Assembly: GCA_026692665.1 (NCBI GenBank)
Contig: JAPLOF010000062.1
Coordinates: forward strand, 107,755-171,754
Length of the DNA: 64,000 nucleotides
Source of the DNA: Planctomycetota bacterium
GTDB lineage: Bacteria; Planctomycetota; UBA1135; GCA-002686595
Direction: 5' to 3'
Shown: positions 58,896 through 64,000 of the stretch, in pieces
Layout of the letters: every line of letters starts with the position of its first letter
Position numbering within the stretch: position 1 is the stretch's first letter
Made by a program: the position numbers and the translations under genes
Notes under the pieces: model-generated
Seen by the model: the letters and a program-made list of their open reading frames with translations, nothing else
The model's database searches: none
Told to the model about the DNA's origin: nothing

Positions 58896-60748
58896 GCCCG
58901 CGGTCCCGCGACGGCCAACCGATCGGGTCCGACTCCGAAGCTCTCGCCCGGGTTCACGAAGCGCTCCGACTCCAGGCTGTGCTGGCGGTCGTGCAACTCC
59001 TTGTAGCGGCCGCCGAGCTTCAGCAGTTCGGCGTGCGTGCCGCGTTCGACGATGCGTCCCTTCTCGAGCACCAGGATCTGATCCGCGGTCCGGATCGTCG
59101 ACAGCCGGTGGGCGATCACGAACGTGGTGCGGCTCTGGCGCAGGGTCTGGAGCCCGTCCTGGATCAAGGCCTCGCTCTCGCTGTCCAGCGAGGAGGTCGC
59201 TTCGTCCAGGATCAGGATCCGCGGCCGGGCCAGCAGGGCACGCGCGATCGCGACGCGCTGGCGCTGGCCACCGGAGAGCTTGACGCCGCGTTCCCCGACG
59301 ATCGTGTCGAGCCCCTTCTCGAAGCCGTCCACGAACTGCATGCAGTTGGCCAGGCGGCAGGATTCCTCGATCTCCGCGCGCGTCGACTCCGGCCGCGCGA
59401 ACGCGACGTTCTCGGCGATCGTGCCGTCGAACAGGAAGTTGTCCTGCAGGACGATGCCCAGGTGCCGCCGCCAATCGCGCAGGCGGATGCGCTCGAGGTC
59501 GCGGCCGTCGACCAGGATCCGGCCCGACAACGGACGGTTGAACGCCATCACGAGGCTCACCAGCGTGCTCTTGCCCGATCCGCTCGAGCCGACCAGCGCG
59601 GTCGTCGAGCCGGCTGCGGCGCGGAACGTGATGTCCTGCAAGACCGGCTTGCCGGCCTCGTATTCGAACGCGACCCCCTGGAACTCGACCTCGCCGCGCA
59701 CGTCGGCGAGGGACTCGCGCTCTCCGTCGCCCGCGTCCTCGGTGGCCACGCCGAGGACCTCGCGGATCCGGTCGAGACCCGCGAACGCGTCGGTGATCTG
59801 CGTGCCGACCGATGCGATGGACACGACCGGCGCGACGACGAGCCCGATGAAGACGAGGTAGGTGACGAAGTCCCCGAGCGTCATCTCCCCGGCCAGGATC
59901 GAGCGCCCCCCCACGACCGCCACGACCACGCCGATGGCGCCCACCAGCGCCGCGGCGATGGACGTGGTGGCCGAGACGCCGGTCATCGAGCGCCGCACGT
60001 TGCCGAAGAGGCGTCCGGCGTTCTGGCGGAAGACGGCTTCCTCGGCCGGCTCCGCCGTGTAGGCCTTGACCACGCGAATGCCGCCCAGCGTCTGCGCGAG
60101 ACGGCCGGTGAGCTCGGCCGTGATCTTGCCGCGTTCGCGGAACAAGGGCCTCAGGACCCGGAAAGCCCAGGCCATTCCGCCTCCGAACGCGGCCAGGACC
60201 ACGAGGATCACGAGCGTCAGCTTCCAGTGCAGCCAGAACAGGACGAACAGCGCGAGGGCCGCCGTCACGATCCCTCCGACGAGCTGGACGATGCCCGTGC
60301 CGACGAGGTTCCGGATGCCCTCGGCGTCGTTCATGATGCGCGAGATGAGGACTCCGGTCTGCGTCGAATCGAAGTAGCGCACAGGCAGCCGCGCGACGTG
60401 CGCCTGCACGACCTGGCGCATGTCGTTGATCGCGCGCTGCGCCGCGACGCCGAGCACCTGCGAGAGCGCGTAGCCCGTGCCCGCCTGCACGAGCGTGGCC
60501 GCGCCGCCCGCCAGCGCCAGCGGCCACAGGAGGTCGGCGCGCTGTTTCCCGATCACGTCGTCGATCAGGACTTTCGGGGCCAGAGGCAGCACGAGGCCAG
60601 CGAGCCGGCTCACGAGCATGAGCGCGAATCCCAGTGCGAGGCGGCCCTTGTGCGCGACGAGGAGCTCGCGCATCTGCACCCAGCTCTGCGACCAGGCGAC
60701 CTTCTTCTTCGCCGGCGGCGCGTCCGCGATTGTCCCTTGCGCGGCCAT
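58892..60748 (-). CDS. MsbA-type ABC exporter (fused TM and ATPase domains)
   Basis: A 618-aa half-transporter. Residues about 25-340 form a six-TM ABC exporter domain (LALGFALMLVSRLAGLVLPL, RYFDSTQTGVLISRIMND and ALALFVLFWLHWKLTLVI are visible landmarks). The ATPase domain (about 365-600) has Walker A GSSGSGKST, Q-loop VLQDNFLFDGTI, signature LSGGQRQRVAIARA, Walker B ILILDEATSSLD and H-loop IAHRLSTI. It works as a homodimer, probably flipping a lipid, glycolipid or hydrophobic drug. The ATG overlaps the preceding stop by 1 base. Confidence 0.94.
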   Translation of the reverse strand: MAAQGTIADAPPAKKKVAWSQSWVQMRELLVAHKGRLALGFALMLVSRLAGLVLPLAPKVLIDDVIGKQRADLLWPLALAGGAATLVQAGTGYALSQVLGVAAQRAINDMRQVVQAHVARLPVRYFDSTQTGVLISRIMNDAEGIRNLVGTGIVQLVGGIVTAALALFVLFWLHWKLTLVILVVLAAFGGGMAWAFRVLRPLFRERGKITAELTGRLAQTLGGIRVVKAYTAEPAEEAVFRQNAGRLFGNVRRSMTGVSATTSIAAALVGAIGVVVAVVGGRSILAGEMTLGDFVTYLVFIGLVVAPVVSIASVGTQITDAFAGLDRIREVLGVATEDAGDGERESLADVRGEVEFQGVAFEYEAGKPVLQDITFRAAAGSTTALVGSSGSGKSTLVSLVMAFNRPLSGRILVDGRDLERIRLRDWRRHLGIVLQDNFLFDGTIAENVAFARPESTRAEIEESCRLANCMQFVDGFEKGLDTIVGERGVKLSGGQRQRVAIARALLARPRILILDEATSSLDSESEALIQDGLQTLRQSRTTFVIAHRLSTIRTADQILVLEKGRIVERGTHAELLKLGGRYKELHDRQHSLESERFVNPGESFGVGPDRLAVAGPRA

Positions 60749-61194
60749 CAGACGCGCAACCAGTCGGCCCGCCAGGACCTCACGGCGCGCTTGATGTCGT
60801 CGGGCTTCGCGAACTCGCCTTGCGAGAGGCGCGCGACCAGACCGGGGAGTTCCGGGTCGCTCGCGAACCGGAGGCCGACGAGGTCCGCGACCGCGATGCG
60901 CTCGATGTCCTCGCGCCGCTCGTCGCCCAGGAGCCGCTGGAGCCGCAGCCTCATCTCGAGCCGGATCACGCGGTCCTGCACGATCTGCGCCGAGCGGCGC
61001 GCGCTGAACCAGACCACGACGAGCGCGATGGCGACGGTCGCGCTCCACGCGGCCCGCGCGGAGAAGCCGGTCGACGCCTCCCACGCGCGCCAGCACGCGT
61101 CGGCCAGCAGGACGATCCCCGCGGCGAGCCAGAAGCCGTTCGGGATCGCGCGGTGATTCGAGAAGTCCTGAGGACGTTCGGGTGACTTGGGCAT
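60748..61194 (-). CDS. DUF6526-like membrane protein
   Basis: A 148-aa protein. After a charged start (MPKSPERPQDFSNHRAIPN) there are two TM segments (about 20-37 and 50-67), then a conserved soluble tail: QDRVIRLEMRLRLQRLL, VADLVGLRFASDPELPGLVARL and DDIKRAVRSWRADWLRV. This matches the small DUF6526-type family as I remember it; the function is unknown. First gene of a three-gene unit with the ABC exporter and the DUF72 protein. Confidence 0.72.
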   Translation of the reverse strand: MPKSPERPQDFSNHRAIPNGFWLAAGIVLLADACWRAWEASTGFSARAAWSATVAIALVVVWFSARRSAQIVQDRVIRLEMRLRLQRLLGDERREDIERIAVADLVGLRFASDPELPGLVARLSQGEFAKPDDIKRAVRSWRADWLRV

Positions 61195-61227
61195 CGGTGG
61201 GTCGTCGCCGGAGGGAGGGCGGCCCAG

Positions 61228-61233
61228 AGGATA
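61228..61233 (-). promoter_or_regulatory. candidate -10 box of the 61194 operon
   Basis: The minus strand reads GGCCTATCCTCTGG, with TATCCT 33 bases before the ATG at 61194, in the divergent gap. Confidence 0.35.
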
Positions 61234-61325
61234 GGCCGGTCCCGTCGGAAGGCACCGGTGAAAGCGGTCGACCTTCCGCCTCGGGATCGCGAATCCTCGG
61301 TGGTTTCCGTCCGGGAACGCGATGC

Positions 61326-61331
61326 TAGAGT
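61326..61331 (+). promoter_or_regulatory. candidate -10 box of the reprolysin-like gene
   Basis: GATGCTAGAGTCG, with TAGAGT 61 bases before the ATG at 61393. Confidence 0.3.
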
Positions 61332-61392
61332 CGAACGCACGGGCCTTCCCCAGCCCCCCGCTCGCGGACCGGCATCGAGACGAGAATCCCCG

Positions 61393-63960
61393 ATGAAGCG
61401 TGCACTCCTCTCCCTCGTCGGCGCCCTGTGCGCCGCCAACGCGGCCGCGCAGTTCCCCTTGTCCGCGGGCCCCGCCGAACCCAGCCTGCTCGCCCCCATC
61501 GGCGGCGAGCCCGGGATCGACGCGCTGCGCGTGGAGCTTCAACGCGGCCGTCTCGCCGCCATCGCGGGCCGCGAGTCCATGACGCTGACCGGCGTCCCGC
61601 TCCCCGACGGTTCGGTCGTCGACCTCGATCTCGTGCGCATCCGCCACGAGCGCCTGAAGTTCGCGTTCACGGTCGACGACGTCGCCCGTCCCGACCTGCT
61701 GCGCGGGCTCGACCTGTCGTTGTGGAAGGGCACGGTGCGCGGCGCGGTGGGCTCCGAGGTCCAGCTCTCGTTCGCGCGAACCGGTGCGCAAGGCTGGATC
61801 CGTCGCGGAGACCGGCTCGTCCACGTGCTGCCGCGCCCCGACGCGCGCGGCAACTGGACGCGCGGTGACGCCCTGCTCGTGGACGAATCGGTCTTGAACG
61901 CGCTCGGCATGCGCTTCGACGGCACGTGCGCCGCCACGGAAGCGCCCGGCCGCGCCACGGAGCGTGGCTCTACGCTCGCGCGCATCCCGCGCGACATCGC
62001 TCCGAGCTCCGGCGGACAGCAGGCGCTCGGCTCGTCGTGCGGACTCCGGGAGTGCCGCATCGCGATCACGAGCGACTTCCAGTACTTCCAGAAGTGGAAC
62101 GACCTCGCCGCCCAGACGGCCTACACGACGACGCTGCTGGGCTTCGTCAGCGATCGCTACGAGACGCAGGCCAGCACCATCCTCACCTTCCCCTCCGTCG
62201 CGTTCTACACGACGGCCGCGGATCCGTGGGCGGCGCAGGACACGGGCGGGAACTGCCAGGCGGTGCTCACGGAGTTGCAGGCGGCCTGGGTCGGCGCCGT
62301 CCCCGCGGGTGCTGACCTCGGGCACCTGATGTCCGGCGCGAACCTCGGCTGCGGCGTCGCCTGGCTCGACGTCCTGTGCGATCCGCAGTTCAACTTCTCG
62401 GTGTCGGGCAACCTGAACGGCACGATCGCCTTCCCCATCGTGCAGCAGCCGAACAACTGGGACTTCATCGTCGTCAGCCACGAGATCGGTCACAACTTCG
62501 ACGCGCTGCACACGCACGACTACTGCCCGCCGCTGGATCAATGCGCGCCGAGCGGCTACTTCGGCCAGTGCCAGACCGCCCAAGTCTGCACGAATCAGGG
62601 CTCGATCATGAGCTACTGCCACCTGTGCAGCGGCGGCACGGCCAACATCACGACCTTCTTCCATCCGACGTCGGCGGCCGACATGACGCTCGCGGCGGCG
62701 GCGTGCCTCCCGCTGGCGAGCGGCATCACCGCGACCGTGCCGACCCTGGTCGCACCGAACACGCCCGCGCCGGTCTCGACCAACGTCACGGGCACGCCCG
62801 TGTTCGGATCCGTGCTGCTCCGCTGGCGTCCGAACGCGTCGACGCCCTACGCCGGCATCGGCCTCGTGAACCAGGGTGGCGGTCTCTACACGGGCCTGCT
62901 GCCGGGCTTCGCCTGTGGAGACGTGCCGAGCTTCTACCTGGAGGTGACGGACACGAGCTGCGGCATCCTGACCGATCCACCGGGAGCACCCGCGAACACG
63001 TTTGCCCTCGACGTGGCGGCCCTCGCCACGACCTACCTGGACACGTTCCAGACCGACCAGGGCTGGGCCGCGACGAACCTCGGCGCGACGAGCGGCGATT
63101 GGCAGCGCGGCGTGCCCGTGAACGACAGTGGCTGGGCCTACGATCCGGCTGCCGACGGCGACGGCAGCGGCAGCTGCTGGCTCACGCAGAACGCGCCCGG
63201 CAACACCGACGTCGACGGCGGGGCGGTGCAACTGCTCTCGCCGTCGCTCGACCTCTCGTCCCCGGGCGTGACGGTCGAGTACCTCTACTTCCTGCGGCTC
63301 ACGGCGGGCGACGGATCCGACTCGCTGCGCGTGGAGGTCAGCGCCAACGGCGCGGCCGGTCCCTGGGTCACGCTCGTGACCCACTCGACCGACGGCGGCC
63401 TCGCGTGGCGCTCGGCCCGCTTCGAACGCGCGGACTTCCTCGCCGCGGGCGTCTCTCCCGGCGCGACGGCGCGGCTGCGGTTCACGGCCACCGATGCCGG
63501 GGCCGGCAACATCGTCGAGGCCGGCCTCGACGGGTTCCGCGTTTCGCAGAGCACCTGCACCGTCGTCGGCGCGAGCTTCTGCCTCGCGAACCCGAACTCG
63601 TCCGGCAGCGCCGCGCAGGCCAGCGCGACCGGATCGGCGAGCGTCGCCGCGAACGACCTCGTGCTGCGCGCGCAGCCGGTTCCGGCGAACGCGAACGGGA
63701 TCTTCTACTTCGGACCAAACGTGGCGCAGACCCCCTTCGGCAACGGCTGGCGCTGCGTCGGAGGCAGCACGTTCCGCCTCGGGATCGTCAGCGCCTCGGG
63801 CGGCGCGCTCACCCGCGCCGTGAACAACACGCTGCCGCCCGCGGCAGGGCGCCTCGTCCCGGGCTCGACCTGGAACTTCCAGGCCTGGTTCCGCGACGCG
63901 GCGGCGGGCGGCGCGCAGTTCAATCTGTCGAACGGGCTGCGGATCCCGTTCGCGCCGTAG
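61393..63960 (+). CDS. secreted reprolysin-like (M12-type) metalloprotease with shared C-terminal domain
   Basis: An 855-aa exported protein: signal peptide (RALLSLVGALCAANAAA), a propeptide-like beta region (to about 215), and a metzincin domain with HEIGHNFDALH, His363, Glu364, His367 and His373, then SIMSYCHLC as the Met-turn. Cysteines around it (HTHDYCPPLDQCAP) suggest disulfides. A jelly-roll domain (about 540-720, TFQTDQGWAATNLG and SPSLDLSSPGVTVEYLYF) may bind carbohydrate. The last 120 residues are the shared C-terminal domain (FGNGWRCVGGSTFRLG and FNLSNGLRIPF). The longer frame upstream of 61393 was rejected in favour of the signal peptide. Confidence 0.9.
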   Translation: MKRALLSLVGALCAANAAAQFPLSAGPAEPSLLAPIGGEPGIDALRVELQRGRLAAIAGRESMTLTGVPLPDGSVVDLDLVRIRHERLKFAFTVDDVARPDLLRGLDLSLWKGTVRGAVGSEVQLSFARTGAQGWIRRGDRLVHVLPRPDARGNWTRGDALLVDESVLNALGMRFDGTCAATEAPGRATERGSTLARIPRDIAPSSGGQQALGSSCGLRECRIAITSDFQYFQKWNDLAAQTAYTTTLLGFVSDRYETQASTILTFPSVAFYTTAADPWAAQDTGGNCQAVLTELQAAWVGAVPAGADLGHLMSGANLGCGVAWLDVLCDPQFNFSVSGNLNGTIAFPIVQQPNNWDFIVVSHEIGHNFDALHTHDYCPPLDQCAPSGYFGQCQTAQVCTNQGSIMSYCHLCSGGTANITTFFHPTSAADMTLAAAACLPLASGITATVPTLVAPNTPAPVSTNVTGTPVFGSVLLRWRPNASTPYAGIGLVNQGGGLYTGLLPGFACGDVPSFYLEVTDTSCGILTDPPGAPANTFALDVAALATTYLDTFQTDQGWAATNLGATSGDWQRGVPVNDSGWAYDPAADGDGSGSCWLTQNAPGNTDVDGGAVQLLSPSLDLSSPGVTVEYLYFLRLTAGDGSDSLRVEVSANGAAGPWVTLVTHSTDGGLAWRSARFERADFLAAGVSPGATARLRFTATDAGAGNIVEAGLDGFRVSQSTCTVVGASFCLANPNSSGSAAQASATGSASVAANDLVLRAQPVPANANGIFYFGPNVAQTPFGNGWRCVGGSTFRLGIVSASGGALTRAVNNTLPPAAGRLVPGSTWNFQAWFRDAAAGGAQFNLSNGLRIPFAP

Positions 63961-64000
63961 TACGGCGCCATAGTACGGAGCCAGGCACAACTCCGCCGTT

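Noticed and set aside
1..64000. CRISPR arrays, tRNA or rRNA genes, insertion sequences
   Set aside because: No regularly spaced repeats, cloverleaf-like segments, rRNA signatures, transposase genes or terminal inverted repeats were seen on either strand.

Overview
The window is very GC-rich, has no RNA genes, and is packed with genes that often overlap by 1 or 4 bases. The protein content points to a planctomycete (inference). It includes secreted proteins ending in a shared 'FN-LSNGLR-V' type C-terminal domain, Asp/Asn/Cys-rich calcium-type repeats (DCNxNxxPDxC), a beta-propeller dehydrogenase fused to two DUF1080-type domains, a Tricorn-type protease and DUF885/DUF1579 proteins. Translation starts were chosen from overlaps, signal peptides and upstream boxes. 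Several long open frames antisense to real genes are composition artefacts and were left out.

Bases 1-11425 (minus strand) are mainly a cell-surface polysaccharide region: two family-4 glycosyltransferases and a Wzx/MATE-like flippase, then a B12-dependent-type radical SAM protein, then Tricorn protease, GNAT acetyltransferase and polysaccharide deacetylase. Bases 11545-23191 hold an unknown soluble protein, a two-component system facing a Pro/Gly-rich secreted protein and a di-haem peroxidase/MauG-like protein, then a coupled Hsp20-Lon pair and two envelope proteins.

Bases 23228-27391 (minus) encode a Tat-exported molybdenum hydroxylase of the PaoABC/YagTSR type plus a small Cys-rich protein. 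Facing it, bases 27644-34699 (plus) form one eight-gene unit: a PhnD-C-E-E importer followed by two ATPase/permease pairs of ABC-2 type. Bases 34707-40203 (minus) carry a DUF1579 lipoprotein, a fumarylacetoacetase-family enzyme, the propeller-DUF1080 protein and a cytochrome c lipoprotein. A 418-base noncoding stretch rich in inverted repeats follows.

Bases 40622-51085 contain a giant FG-GAP surface protein, a degraded relative of its C-terminal domain, a DUF885 lipoprotein with HELxPGHH, HtpG and a matrixin-like secreted metalloprotease. Bases 51146-57597 (minus) appear to be one redox/envelope unit: rubrerythrin, a CCG-type Fe-S oxidoreductase, DUF3501, three consecutive MORN-variant (YwqK-like) repeat proteins and a secreted protein of unknown function. 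Bases 57736-61194 hold a HEAT-repeat protein, a DUF72 protein, an MsbA-type ABC exporter and a DUF6526-like membrane protein. The window ends with a reprolysin-like secreted metalloprotease carrying the shared C-terminal domain.

Across the window a TANNNT box, usually preceded by GC, sits upstream of most operon heads. In six cases it lies only 6-10 bases from the start codon with no Shine-Dalgarno sequence, which suggests leaderless mRNAs.
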